From Larix kaempferi (lineage: Eukaryota > Streptophyta > Pinopsida > Pinales > Pinaceae): a stretch of 64,000 nucleotides of DNA. The translations under genes and the position numbers were made by a program. The notes beneath the pieces are model-generated. The model did not search any database, had not been told where the DNA came from, and saw only the letters and a list, made by a program, of their open reading frames with translations. Where the stretch lies: the NCBI GenBank assembly GCA_027924585.1, contig BSBM01000461.1:6322501-6386500 (forward strand). The letters run 5' to 3'. Position 1 is the first letter of the stretch. Each line of letters opens with the position of its first letter. Of the stretch, positions 34,790 to 47,060 are shown piece after piece.

Positions 34790-36171
34790 ATTAGATAATA
34801 CTAGTGATTAATGGGTAATAGATTCAGGAGCTTCATGTCATGCTACACCCCATAGGAAATACTTTCATGAGTATGTTCCTAGCGACTTTGGACATGTTTT
34901 ATTGGGTGATGATGAGCCATGTAAAATTGTTGGAATGGGTAAGGTATGGATAAAACTTAAGAATGGAACTGATTGGTTGTTGAAAGAAGTTAGGCATATT
35001 CCTGCTATGAAAAGAAATCTGATCTCAACAGGGCAGTTGGGAGATGGCGACTGTCTATCTACGTTCGGAGAAAAGTGGTGGAAGATCACTAAAGGATCAA
35101 TGGTGATATCAAAAGGAGACAGAGTAGGTATGTTGTATTTATGTCCTCATAATACTGACCATTCTATCTCTTTAGCTTCCACAGGAACAGATACAGCATT
35201 GTCGCATCATAGGCTTGGCCACATGAGTGAGAAGGGGATGCAGATTCTCTACTCAAAGAAGTTGCTGCCGGATTTGAAGCAGGTAAGTTTGGAATTCTGT
35301 GAAAACTGTGTTTATGGAAAACAAAAGAAAGTCAGATTTCTCAGGGTTTGGGAAACAGAAGAAGAATGAAAAATTAGAGCTTGTGCATACAGATGTATGG
35401 GGATCGGCTCAGGTACAATCTCTTGGTGGCTCTCATTATTATGTTACATTTATTGATGATGCAACTAGAAAAACTTGGGTTTATTGCATTAGACAGAAAT
35501 CTGATGTGTTTTCTACTTTTAAGAAGTGGAAAGCTTTGGTTGAGAATGAGACAGGAAAAAGGTTGAAGTGTCTCAGATCTGATAATGGAGGTGAGTACTG
35601 CGGCAAGGAGTTTGATAGTTACTATTCATACCATGGGATTCGTAGAGAGAAGAAAGTCCCAGGAACACCACAGGAAAATGGTGTGTCAGAAATGATGAAC
35701 AGAACGATCATGGAGCATGCAAGGTGTATGAGACTGCATGCAGGGTTGCCCTTACAGTTTTGGGTGGATGCTGTAAATATTGTTGTTTATTTAATAAACA
35801 GAGGACCTTCAAGTGCTTTGGATGGTGGTATTCCAGAGGAAGCATGGACAGATAAAAAGGTAAACTACTCATTTCTAAGAACGTTTTGTTGTGAAGCATT
35901 TGTCCATATTGATAAAGAAAATAGAACAAAGCTTGAAGCTAAATCCAAAAAATGTACCTTTATTGGATATGGGGTTGATGAATTTGGTTATCGTTTATGG
36001 GATTATGAAAATAAAAAAATCATCAGGAGTAGAGATGTGATATTCAATGAAAAGGTCATGTATAAAGATCAGTTGCAGGGAAAGAAACGGGAAAAGGAAA
36101 ACACAGAGTACATAGTGCTTGATGAAATTAAAGAAAATGAAGTTCTGAAGGTGCCAGAAAATCAAGAGCAG
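34790..36171 (+). pseudogene. Protease and integrase of the satellite copia, decayed
   Basis: The copia protease motif 'WVIDSGASCHATP' starts at 34812, right after a TAA at 34809-34811. The pre-integrase zinc region has 'HHRLGHMSEKGM' and 'CENCVYGKQ' (about 35205-35325). One extra base near 35338 shifts the frame before 'KLELVHTDVWG', the integrase core start. The core continues with 'FIDDATRKTWVY', 'LRSDNGGEY' (second Asp) and 'TPQENGVSEMMNRTIME' (the Glu). The stretch ends with a TAG at 36172. Confidence 0.92.
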
Positions 36172-37830
36172 TAGCAAGTACGTGAAACTCCTGCAACTGT
36201 AAGAAGATCTAACAGGTTAAGTAGACTCCCTGAATGATACTCTCCTTCAATGTATTATTTATTGATGACTGATTCTGGTGAACCAGAATGTTATGAAAAA
36301 GCAATGTAGGTGGAAACTAGAAAGAAGTGGGAGCAAGGCATGAATGAGGAGATGGACTCATTGGTAGGAAACCAGACTTGGGATTTGGTTCAGTTGTCTG
36401 CTGGTAAAAGAGCATTGCAAAACAAATGGATTTACAGGTTGAAGGAAGAAGAAGGATGTAAGAAGCGGTACAAGTTCAGACTTGTTGTAAAGGGGTTTGC
36501 ACAGAAGAAAGGTATAGATTTTGATGAAATATTTTCTCCTGTTGTAAAGATGACTTCAATTAGGACTATCTTAAGTCTAGTGGTGGTAGAAGATTTGCAT
36601 CTTGAACAGTTAGATGTAAAAACAACCTTCCTCCATGGGGATTTGGAGGAAGAAATATATATGCAACAGCCACAAGGGTATGAGGTCAAAGGTAAGGAGG
36701 ATCTAGTATGCAGGTTGAAAAAGAGCTTGTATGGCTTGAAGCAAGCTCCAAGGCAGTGGTATCTAAAGTTTGACAGGTTTATGACAGAACAAGGTTATAG
36801 TAGATGTCATTTTGACCACTGTGTTTATTTCAAGAAGCTAGACAATGGAAGATATATTATCTTGTTATTGTATGTGGATGACATGCTTGTTGCAGGGTCT
36901 GACATGCAGGTAAATGTACTCAAAAGGAAGCTAGCTAATTCATTTGCGATGAAGGATTTGGGTGCTGCAAAGCAAATCCTTGGTATGAGAATAATGAGAG
37001 ACAGGAAAAATCGCAAATTGACATTGTCTCAAAGTGAGTACATACAAAAGGTGTTGGAGAGGTTCAGAATGCAGAATGCAAAACCTGTAAGTACACCTTT
37101 GGCTAGCCATTTCAGTCTAAGTAAGAAAATGTGTCCCAAGACAAAAGAAGAGATAGATTACATGTCCAAGATTCCCTATCAATCAGCAGTTGGCAGCTTG
37201 ATGTATGCCATGGTGTGCACAAGACCAGATATTCCACATGCAGTGGGAGTTGTGAGCAGATATATGAACAATCTAGGTAAAGAACATTGGAAGGCAGTAC
37301 AGTGGATTCTCAAGTATTTGAGAGGTACTACCACTGAGGCATTATGTTTTGGAGGTTCATACACTATTATATAGGGATATGTTGATGCAGATATGGCAGG
37401 TGACAAGGATAGCAGGAGGAGTACCACAGGGTATGTGTTTACTGTAGGCGGAACAGCAGTAAGCTGGATTTCGAAACTACAGAAGGTTGTTGCACTTTCA
37501 ACAACAGAAGCAGAGTATGTTGCCATTACAGAGGCTAGTAAAGAGATGATTTGGTTGCAGAGGTTTATGGAGGAAGTGGGTAAGAAGCAGAAGGATAGCC
37601 GATTGTATAGTGACAGCCAGAGTGCCATTCACCTTGCAAAGAACTCAGCATTCCATTCCAGGACTAAACATATACAGCTCAAGTACCATTTCATATGCTC
37701 TGTTTTGGAAGATGAACTGTTGAAGCTAGAAAAGATACATACTAGCCAGAATCCTGCAGACATGTTCACAAAGGTAGTGACCAGAGAGAAACTGAGTTCA
37801 TACTCGGTTTTAGTTGGCCTTCTAGCATGA
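36172..37830 (+). pseudogene. Reverse transcriptase and RNase H of the satellite copia
   Basis: After stops at 36172 (TAG), 36235 (TGA) and 36307 (TAG), a long frame holds reverse transcriptase: 'WIYRLKEEEG', 'LVVKGFAQKKGIDFDEIFSPV', 'LDVKTTFLHGDLEEEIYM', 'SLYGLKQAPRQWY' and the catalytic 'LLLYVDDMLVAG' near 36870. The RNase H domain follows a TAG at 37372: '[22 protein letters not shown]', '[13 protein letters not shown]', '[14 protein letters not shown]' and 'HIQLKYHF'. The frame ends naturally at 37828-37830. Catalytic Asp/Glu residues are kept. Confidence 0.94.
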
Positions 37831-37904
37831 AGGTGAAGAGGAGAAATTTGCCAAGTCCAAGTCCAGCAAGTGTAGCAGCGGTGGAGTTGCTGTGATCTGT
37901 CTCC

Positions 37905-37915
37905 AAGTGGGAGAT
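37905..37915 (+). promoter_or_regulatory. Polypurine tract of the satellite copia
   Basis: AAGTGGGAGAT abuts the 3' LTR; this is the common plant copia form. Confidence 0.85.
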
Positions 37916-38548
37916 TATTGGTTGTGGAGCCAGATCTTCTAGTCTCATAGATGATATTGTATCAGCCGTGTTTGTACCCCAGTTTTATATGATATGTAGG
38001 TGGATTGTACACTCACCCCAGCAGGTGGGTCTGGGGGAGCATTTCCCCCCCATGGGGTTCCAGGGGGGACCATCTCCCCTGGCTGGGGGGTCCGGGGGCT
38101 AACGGTCCCTCGGTGGCAGTGCCCCTGAGATATGGGGGTTCGGGGGCAACGCCCCCGAAGAAACTTTTTGGGGCTGTTTTCGCTAGCTGTTTTGCAGGCC
38201 CATGGTTTTGGGTATCCCGTGGTATTTTCCCATTGTATTTCCCTTATAAAAGAAAGACATTGTAATATGGCTAGGGTAGAGGATGTATTAGGTTTTATGC
38301 ATTGTAAAGATCTCAGAGATCAGGAGAGAGACTGTGAAATGGAGAAGAGGAAGTGCAGCGGTTGTGCTGCAGGTTGTATCCCTTCACCTTGCTGGATGGT
38401 AATAATAATAAGGACTGGCAAATTCAGTGTGGACGTAGCCCAAGTTGGGTGAACCACGATATATCTGTGTCTCTCTTGTAATGTGTATGTGTGATTATAT
38501 TTGCATTTCTGTTTATTGTTATTGCACTGCAATCCTGTTTTTCTAACA
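37916..38548 (+). repeat. 3' LTR of the satellite copia
   Basis: A 633-bp LTR starting TATTGGTTGTGG, with A where the 5' LTR has G, and ending TTTTTCTAACA. The G-rich block differs from the 5' LTR by many small changes, so the insertion is not recent. Confidence 0.94.
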
Positions 38549-38553
38549 ATTCC

Positions 38554-40628
38554 CACGTCTGTATTGCCCACACACACTTGCAGGAACCAACGACATGCAA
38601 TCTTCCTGCTCCGTTTTCTTTTTGGCTCCCGAACGGAAATTCACCAAGTGTCCCTGAACGACATTTTCATGCGACTTGCAAATCGACATAGCTCGGAAAC
38701 CGGACGTCGGACCGACGAACAGTCTACTCCGTTGGTCTCTTGGCGTGCGATTACCTCTAGGGGGCCCTCTCCCTCGTCTCCCCATGGCCCAGTGGCTTCA
38801 TTGTGCATTCATTTTGTAAACTAGGGTTTTGCTCAGTTTAATTGCATGCAATCTCGCATTGGTGGGTCAACTTTGCAAAACCCTCCCCCGAGCCAGTGTT
38901 GGCATTATTCCCACATTGGCATTTCCCACACACACTTGCAAGAGCCAACAGCATGCAATCTTGCTGCTCCATTTGCTTTTTGGCTCTCAGACGGAAATTC
39001 ACCAAGTGTCCCTAAACGGCATTTTCATGCGACTTGCAACTCGACATAACTCAGAAACCGGATGTCGAACCGATGAACCGTCGACTCCGTTGGTCTCCTA
39101 GCATGCAATTACCTCTAGGGGGGCCTCTCCCTCATCTCCCCATGGCTCAGCGGCTTCATTGTGCATTCATTTTGTAAACTATGGTTTTGCTCAGTGTGGG
39201 AGTGTGCAATTTTTGCACACGGGGGTCAACTTTGGAAAATCATCCACTGATCAGGTACGGCTAGTGTTCCTAGCCTGAACCTACCTAGACACACGTGCAG
39301 GACTCCCCGAAACCCGATTTTGTTGCACGGTTGGAGTTCTATGCCCCCGGCAGGTATCCAGCAGGTGTCCCTGAAGGCCTTCTGGTAGCGAGACGGGACG
39401 AGCCATAGAATGAAGACCGTGGCTCGGATCGATGAACCGTTGACTCCATTGGATTTATCACACCAGGATAGTGCTAGGGATGCCCCTCCCCTCCATCCCG
39501 GTGGCCCATGTGTCACCTTGCAGGTCCATCTTTGAAACTAGGGTTTTGATCAGTGTGGGAGTCTGCAATTTTTGCACAGGGGGGTCAAATTTGGAAAATC
39601 ATCCACCGTGCAGGTATGGCTAGTGTTCCCAGCCTGAACCTACCTAGACACACCTGCAGGACTCCCCGGAACCCGGTTTTTTTGCACGGTTGGAGTTCTA
39701 TGCCCCCAGCAAGTATCTAGTAAGTGTCCCTGAAGGCCTTTTGGATGCGAGACAGAACGAGCCATAGAATGACGCTCGTGGCTCGGATCGATGAACTGTC
39801 GACTCCGTTGGATTCAGCATGCCGAGATAGTGCTAGGGGTACCCCTCCCCTCCATCCTAGTGACCCATGTGTCACCTTGCAGGTCCATCTTGGAAACTAG
39901 GGTTTTGCTCAGTGTGGAAGTGTGCAATTTTTGCACATGAGGGTCAAATTTGGAAAATCATCCACCGGGAAGGTATGGCTAGTGTTCCCAGCCCGAACCT
40001 GCCTAGACACACCTGTAGGACTCCTCGAAACCCAGTTTTGTTGCACGGTTGGAGTTCTATGCCCCCGGTAGGTATCCAGCAGGTGTCCTTGAAGGTCTTC
40101 TAGCAGCGAGATGGGAAAAGCCATAGAATGAAGACCGTGGCTCGGATTGATGAACCATCAACTCTGCTGTATTCAAAACACCAGGATAGATCCAGGGGTG
40201 CCCCTCCCCTTCAGCTCGATGGCCCATGTGTCACCTTGCAGGTCCATCTTGGAAACTAGGGTTTTGCTTAGTGTGGGAGTGTGCAATTTTTGCACACGGG
40301 GGTCAAGTTTGGAAAATCATCCACCAGGCGGGTATGGCTAGTGTTCCCAGCCCGAACTTGCCTAGAAACACCTGCAGGACTCCCCAGAACCCGGTTTTGT
40401 TGCACGGTTGGAGTTCTATGCCCCCGGTAGGTATCCAGCAAGTGTCCCTGAAGGCCTTTTAGGTTCGAGACGAAATGAGCCATAGAATGACGACCATGGC
40501 TCGGATCGATGAACCATCGACTCCGTTCATTTCAGCATGTCGGGATAGTGGCAGGGGTGCCCCTCATCCTCTGGCCCGATGGCCCATGTGCCACCTTGCA
40601 GATCCATCTTGGAAACTAGGGTTTTGTA
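38554..40628. repeat. 359-bp satellite array, right part, two subfamilies
   Basis: The array continues for about 5.8 monomers. Type A monomers (to about 39190) match the left part. Type B monomers begin CAGTGTGGGAGTGTGCAAT or variants near 39192, 39551, 39910 and 40269, exact 359-bp steps. Type B has TTGCACACGGGGGTCAA, GTTGCACGGTTGGAGTTC, GATCGATGAACC and a (C)CCCTCCCCT block. Both types share GATGAACCGTCGACTCCG (or near it), 'gtgtccctgaa' and AAACTAGGGTTTTG. The array ends near 40628 next to a GAT repeat. Confidence 0.95.
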
Positions 40629-40636
40629 GGTCCATG

Positions 40637-40692
40637 ATGAAGATTTTCATGATGATGATGATGGTGATGATGATGAAGATGTTGATTATGAT
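40637..40692. repeat. Short GAT-rich microsatellite
   Basis: 'catgatgatgatgatggtgatgatgatgaag...' abuts the satellite end and is the same kind of sequence as the 1.7-kb tract at 45461. Confidence 0.85.
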
Positions 40693-41098
40693 GGCTTGGT
40701 CTAAGGTGGTGCTCTCAAATAGCTAATTCATTATGAAATATTTAACAAGACATGAATTAAATTTAATATAAGTGTATTGTTTAATATAGTGAGCATGAAT
40801 TGAGTTAATTTTGTTGGGTGAAGCCAATAACCAACATGATGAACATAATATAATTTTAGGGTTTACTGATCATATGTAAAAAATGGCATATTCATAAACT
40901 TGACATACAAGAGAACTTTTGGCATATTTATTAACAACGTAAACGTAAATTTGGCATATCAAGAACACAAAATTGACATATTCATATGAAACATACATGT
41001 GAAAATTGAGCATATATCAATATTCAATTACAAATAGTATAAATAGTATAGTATTAAAAGTATATAACGTACCTCATCATGCTAGATCCCACCTATTA
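40693..41098. other. Gene-free 3' flank of the transposase-like gene
   Basis: AT-rich, with 'ttgacata' or 'ttggcata' repeated about six times between 40880 and 41000. No gene seen. Confidence 0.5.
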
Positions 41099-44000
41099 TC
41101 ATACAACCAAGCCCTCCGGATCATCTCTTATACTGATGGTCTCCATTAGTCTCTCGTGCTCTGTATCCAGTAAGAAGTAGCATACCTTCAATGTATTTCG
41201 ACTAGGCATTGTTCATACCTAAAGGTTTGTGCCAATGATTAAGTTGGTAAAGTGATACACACTTGCACTTGGTTTGTAATCGCTGTAAACATATCCACCC
41301 TTATTTCTTCCATTGCTGTCCCGTGTCAAGTATTCACCTTTAACAACCATAGACCTAGTTGGAAAGTGGTTGTTTTCATCGTCAGTCATGGACATAATGA
41401 GGGTTTGCTTTCCATCTATACAGCGTGCCAACCAGTATTCATCACCCCATTCAGTATCTTTTGAGGAAACCACTGCGTATATGTTCCCTGCATTATATGA
41501 TTGTAGGTATATGATCAAAATATTTTTCGTGCGATACAAGGCCATTAATGTGCATTTGAAGACTACGTAAACAAACAAAAAATGTTAAGGAAATGCATCA
41601 TACCGGGTTGTACAAGGTCTGAGACATTATCAAAATCTCCAGAAATAGATGAGTGGTCTTCTTCCAATGGAGTTAACTCAACAATTGCACAATGATCAAG
41701 TGGAAGTGATATGCGATCCCATCCATCAACCCAATCCAATGATTCACACCCATCCCAGTCACCATCACAACAAGGCAGGAAAAAACAAGTGAGTTTTTTG
41801 GTCCAAATTTCAAATACTGGGTTATCAGAGCTTCGAACCGAATGAAAGACATGAGTCCTAGGCACAGTCTTGCATTCCCATGCATGTGAACAATCTATGT
41901 CTACCACCTCCCAAAAAATCTCTCCACGTGCCTCTTTCTTGTGGATTCTACTCGCATAGTTGATTCCTCTCCCATTACTGACGTGCACCACCTGACTGTA
42001 CATTGAGCATTTAGAATAGTAGATTCTATAGATACTTTCAATTCCTCTCTTCGTAGGGATGTTTTGACACATGCTCCGGCTTCATCATGCTCTCCTTTAC
42101 CATGCCCAGTCTCAAAATAGTTCCACATATGTGGCACTTTGTAGTTTTTATGCAATGAACACAACCACTGAAATATGCGTGCATTTTTTAACTGACCAGC
42201 ACACCCATCAGACCAAATCCAGTGTTGATCCATCTGTATGTTCCTTCCCTTCAAGTGATCATAGAACATGATGAAGCAATGACGTACATAGTGGAAGTTG
42301 TGGCACCTATCTCACTTATGTAGAAGTGATATTCCTTCAAAATTTCTCTTTGCTCTTCAGTGCTATTTGGGCCATGCCTATATGTGATATGGACCATCAA
42401 GGAAACCTGCTCAGAGTGATAATACTGACTTTGGATCTCATTTTGAGGTTGCAGAGTGTAGTTCTCGGCAAAATAAACAACTAAAAGTATAGTACCGAGG
42501 GGAAATGTATTTCTGCATATTCTAAACTTCTCATCTTGGCATCGTGCCACGTGGACATGCTAAACATATTGATGTGTCTTTTCAATAAATTCCTTGATGA
42601 AGTCACTAACTTGTACCTGGTGACACAAAATGATCTCAATGTCAGTTTTTTGTTGTAAGTAAGGATTGAAATGTAATCATTACAACATAATTTTATAGAT
42701 ATAAATGCATACCTGAGATGTCACCAATTGTATTTTTTTTCTTTCTTTCCCTGGGACTATTTCATAGTTGATATATTTGAAACTTTTCATGTTTGTAACC
42801 ATTTTCCCAAATTCACTGTCTCCATTCTCGTGCATACATTGGCTCAATAATGCCAGTCCAGCACAGTTGGAGCATGTTCCATCCAAACAAGAATTTGCAT
42901 AGTATGTTTGCCCCTCCGGCCTATTGCACATGATGCTATGAATGAATTCTCTTGATGAGGTCGATGGTATTGTCATGGAGAAATCCTGCACATGGTTAGT
43001 ATGCAACACACGACGAATGTACAAAAATGTTTCATAGTAATATTCATATTCTACATGGTATTTACAACAACAAGTGTTACAAAGACTATTTATTCTAACA
43101 TACCATGGCTTACATTTCTCAAAAGATCTTTGCCCCAAGTTCAATTGTCTATGCTCAATCCTAAATTTCTCGTAAAGTTCTGTCTGTGTTATATCAGGAA
43201 GATGCTTAGTATGTGGTTCACAATCCTTTGAACCCCTTCTCAGTTTTAGTACATCCTTTCGGTTTGAAAAAGGCCTTGTGTGATCATGCCAAAAACTGTG
43301 CACTAGTCCCTTTATTGCATCAACTAGCTTCATGTCACGACATGGAAACCGACCAACAAAGGCCCAAAAATCTGTCTGATCAGTTTTGTCAAGATGTTCT
43401 CTTCTAATAGAATACCTATGGAGGGTTTTTACATTCAAATTAACTAGTTCGGATGTAGGCCTGAGAATATGAAGGGCCCTGGTGTTCTTATTTGCAATTG
43501 CTTGTGACAACACACGACGAGCAGCATTGCAGTCGTTTGAACGTGTGTTCTTACTAATTTTACCAAATGCATCTACTAGGCTTTTAACTATATGAGAACT
43601 TGGTTCATAATTCTTTATCATCTTTATCCCTAATGTTTTCCTAACAACATTCATGCTCCTAGATTTTAACAATGATAAAAATAATCTACATTTATCTCCA
43701 TCACATTTAGAAACAAAATATTTATCAAGTATCTGTTGAGTTTGATAAGCAATACTACGTTTAGATAGCGTACCTTCAATGGAATTGATGCGACTTTCAT
43801 CAACTTGTATATGCTTCGGATTTCTTCGACGTGTGCTTGCTAATGGAGGTAAGGGGGTTGGAATTGTACCATGTAGCGCATCACCAAGACGCTCTTGCAT
43901 TTTAGTAGTAGCTTGGTGTCATTCATTCTCTTTCTGGTAGTTGGATGGTGGAATTCCAACATCCTCATCGATGGTCTATGGAAGTCCAACATCCCCTTGT

Positions 44001-44356
44001 GGAAGTCCAACATCCTCATCGATGGTGTGGATAACATTCTCTTCTTCAACAGTAGGAAAAATGTCCAACGCCTCTCTGACTTCATCGCTTGTATAACCAC
44101 ATCCGGATAGCAAATTGGGTGTTTCTTCGTGAGCTTCATCTTGAGATGGTAACTTATCACTTTGACTTGAAGTGGGAATTGAAACATCCCCTAATGAGCA
44201 CCTATGTTTTGCTTCTTGATTACTTCCATGGGGTGCTTGTTCAACAACTATTGTGGAAATTGAAGGTCCCTCTTGTCGTGGATTAATAGGATGAACCGTG
44301 GTATCCTCTACAATTGGATTTGGATTAGTTTCCAAAGAAAGCCTCTGATTCATCAT
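41099..44356 (-). pseudogene. Transposase-like gene with SDGC and GHGKG motifs, decayed
   Basis: A minus-strand gene of at least four exons. From ATG 44356 an acidic, Pro/Ser-rich leader runs to stops near 43976 and 43917. The main exon (43900-42713) has 'RPFSNRKDVLKLRRGSKDCE', 'NSLCNTCCCKYHVEYEYYYET' and a Cys cluster 'CLDGTCSNCAGL'. A GT-AG intron lies at 42617-42712, phase 0. The next exon carries 'HWIWSDGCAGQLKNARIFQWL' (near 42200) and 'NYFETGHGKGEHDEAGACVK' (near 42110). These resemble the two acidic catalytic blocks of transposase-like proteins of plants and animals ('W.SDG...Q.K', '.HGKG..D..G'). I cannot name the superfamily. The end has 'EYWLARCIDGKQTL' near 41430 and 'DTEHERLMETISIRDDPEGL' to the stop at 41099. 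Frameshifts near 42300 and 41930 and a TAG near 42560 show decay. Confidence 0.6.
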
Positions 44357-44910
44357 GTATATTCTTTTCTTTTCTTTCTCTTCTTCCTTGTTGATTTGTT
44401 TACTCAGTTACGTGCATTCCCCATCACCACAATGATCAATTCAATATAGTTTGTTTTTGTTGCTCCTCAATTACAAGCTCTTCAATAATAAGCAAATGGA
44501 AGTTAAATCATAAATTGTTTGGGCTCTTTGATTCTCTTGTACACTTGTGTATATCCACCATCACCATGAAATGGTCTTGAAGCTTGATATCTTATCTTGT
44601 GTGCTCCTCAAATATAGGGAAAATGAATCTTTCAAAGACCTTATCTTTGGTGTTATTCAATTGGAGATTCTTCAAGCTTGCTGATTATCTTCTTCAAATA
44701 TGGCCATATAACCCAACACCACATTGAGCAACCATGAAAGATGTCCTCAATGCTGCACCTGCATAAAAAAAATAATGATGGAGTTGGTGTAGAGTGTGAC
44801 AATTTCCAATGGCGGGCTCGTGCTGTTCAAAAAATCGCGGATGTGTTGTTTTGGCTTGGACAGAGTGAAGTTGCTCTCGGACAGGGACAGTCCACTGTTT
44901 ATGGAGTTAC
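44357..44910. other. Probable promoter side of the transposase-like gene
   Basis: Some 550 bp between the gene's ATG and the 26-bp repeat cluster. It has loosely repeated phrases ('ctcctcaa(t/a)ta', 'caccatcacca') and no gene. Confidence 0.4.
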
Positions 44911-44988
44911 AAAACGCACACGCGTTATATAAAGAAAAAAGGTGTGTGCGATATGTAGTGCAAAAACACGTATGCGATATTGTCAAGC
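44911..44988. repeat. 26-bp palindromic repeat cluster, middle
   Basis: Three tandem 26-bp units (44911, 44937, 44963). The first has AAAACGCACACGCGTTAT; the others are more diverged (GTGTGTGCGATAT, CACGTATGCGATAT). The period equals that of the left and right clusters. Confidence 0.75.
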
Positions 44989-45104
44989 ATAATAAATAGG
45001 TTAGGTGCACGGCTAGGGAAACGAACAAAATCAAAAGAAAACTAATAATTTATATGGTTACATACAAAACAAATTTTTTTAGTGTGGGGACAAATGTTTT
45101 GTAT
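44989..45104. other. Short spacer
   Basis: No feature seen. Confidence 0.4.
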
Positions 45105-45425
45105 GGTTTAATACCCCCTAGCTCTCTCCCAATAATCCCTAGATACCCCCTATCTCTTTCTAAATATCTATCCCTCATTCTCCCTACATCCCTCCCTACA
45201 TGTTTCTTTGATGTTTCTTTCTCTCCCTTACTCCAGCCATGTCCCTACCACCCCGCTCTCCATCTCTCCACCTTCTTTTTATCTTCGTCATTATCCCTCC
45301 CTATAGCACTCTCTCCCTTCTTCTCCCTTAATCACTAACCCTCTACGCCTTTATCCCTCTCCCCTGCCCTCTCTGTCTTACCTTGTTCCTAGAGCCCCTC
45401 CCCCATAAAGGCCTTTAGACCCTCT
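45105..45425. repeat. Pyrimidine-rich tract, left
   Basis: The plus strand is dominated by CCCT, CTCTCC and TTCTCCC for about 320 bp. Open frames here are an effect of composition. Confidence 0.75.
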
Positions 45426-45460
45426 TCTAAACATTAATCCCTAAGTGTATAAGTGCACAA

Positions 45461-45719
45461 GATGATGATGAGGAGGAGGGTGATGACAATGAAGATGATC
45501 ATGATGCAGATGAAGATGATAAAGATGATGAGGAGGAGGAGGGTGATGACAATGAAGATGATCATGATGCAGATGAAGATGATAAAGATGATGATGAGGA
45601 GGAGGGTGATGACAATGAAGATGATCATGATGCAAATGAAGATGATAAAGATGATGATGTTGATGAAGATGATGGTGATGATGATGAAGATGTTGATGAT
45701 GATGGTGATGGTGATGTTC

Positions 45720-45757
<38 letters not shown>

Positions 45758-47029
45758 GTGACATGATGGATATGTTGATCTGATGAGGAAGATGATGATG
45801 ATGATGGTGATGATGATGAAAATGTTGATGATGATGATGATGGTGATGAAGATGATGATGAAGAAGAAGATGATGATGATGGAGATGTTGTGTTGATGGG
45901 GAACCTAGAGATGACAATGATGATGAAGATGGTGATGGTGATGGTGATGGTGATGGTGATGGTGATGGTGATGACGATGAAGATTTTGATGATGATTTTG
46001 ATGGTGATGATGATGAAGATGTTGATGATGATGGTGATGGTGATGTTTAGATGATGATCATGATGATGTTCAGAAGATCATGATGGTGATGATGATGGAG
46101 AAGATGATGATGATGGATATGTTGATGAGGAACCTGCAGATGCCAGTGATGATGATGATGATGGTGATGAAGATGATGATGGTGATGATGATGGAGAAGA
46201 TGATGATGATGGATATGTTGATGAGGAACCTGCAGATGCCAGTGATGATGATGATGATGGTGATGAAGATGATGATGATGGAGATGTTGATGAGGAACCT
46301 ACAGATGCCAATGATGATGGAGAAGTTGATGAGGAAGGGGGAGATGACAATGATGATGAAGATGTTTATGGTCTTGAAGATGATGATGATGGTGATGGTG
46401 ATGATGATGGAGATGTTGAAGATGATGGATATGGCGATGAAGATGATGATGATGATGATGATGGTGAAGATGATGATGATGGAGATGTTCATATGATGAC
46501 GATGAAGATGATGATTATGGTGATGATGATGAAGATGTTGATGCTGATGATGATGGTGATGAAGATGATGATGATGGAGAAGATGATGATGATGGAGATA
46601 TTGATGAGGAACCTACAAATGCCAATGATGATGATGATGATGGTGATGACGATGAAGATGTTGATGATGATGGTGATGGTAATGATGATGAAGATGTTGA
46701 TGATGATGGTGATGGTGATGGTGATGATGATGAAGATGTTGATGATAATGATGATGGTGATGAAGATGATGATGATGAAGAAGATGACGATGATGGAGAT
46801 GTTGATGTTGATGGGGAACCTAGAGATGACAATGATGATGAAGATGGTGATGGTGATGGTGATGGTGATGGTGATGACGATGAAGATTTTGATGATGATG
46901 GTGATGGTGATGATGATGAAGATGTTGTTGATGATGGTGATGGTGATGTTTAGATGATGATCATGATGATGTTCAGAGGATGATGATGTTGATGATGGAG
47001 ATGTTGATTTGCTGAGGAATATGATGATG

Positions 47030-47060
<31 letters not shown>

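Larger units (their letters stand above)
33247..38548 (+). mobile_element. Ty1/copia retrotransposon inside the satellite
   Basis: A complete but decayed plus-strand copia element of 5,302 bp. LTRs at 33247-33878 and 37916-38548 are 632 and 633 bp. The flanking 5-bp duplication is GTTCC (33242-33246) and ATTCC (38549-38553), one base different. The internal order gag, protease, integrase, reverse transcriptase, RNase H is the copia order. If it is removed, the satellite's 359-bp period continues across the join, which proves it landed in an existing array. The coding region is one frame from 33954 to 37830, broken by seven stops and one frameshift. Confidence 0.95.

Noticed and set aside
39226-40483. 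Repeated frames of 64-96 codons in the satellite
   Set aside because: Each is a by-product of the 359-bp monomer, with matching copies in successive units.
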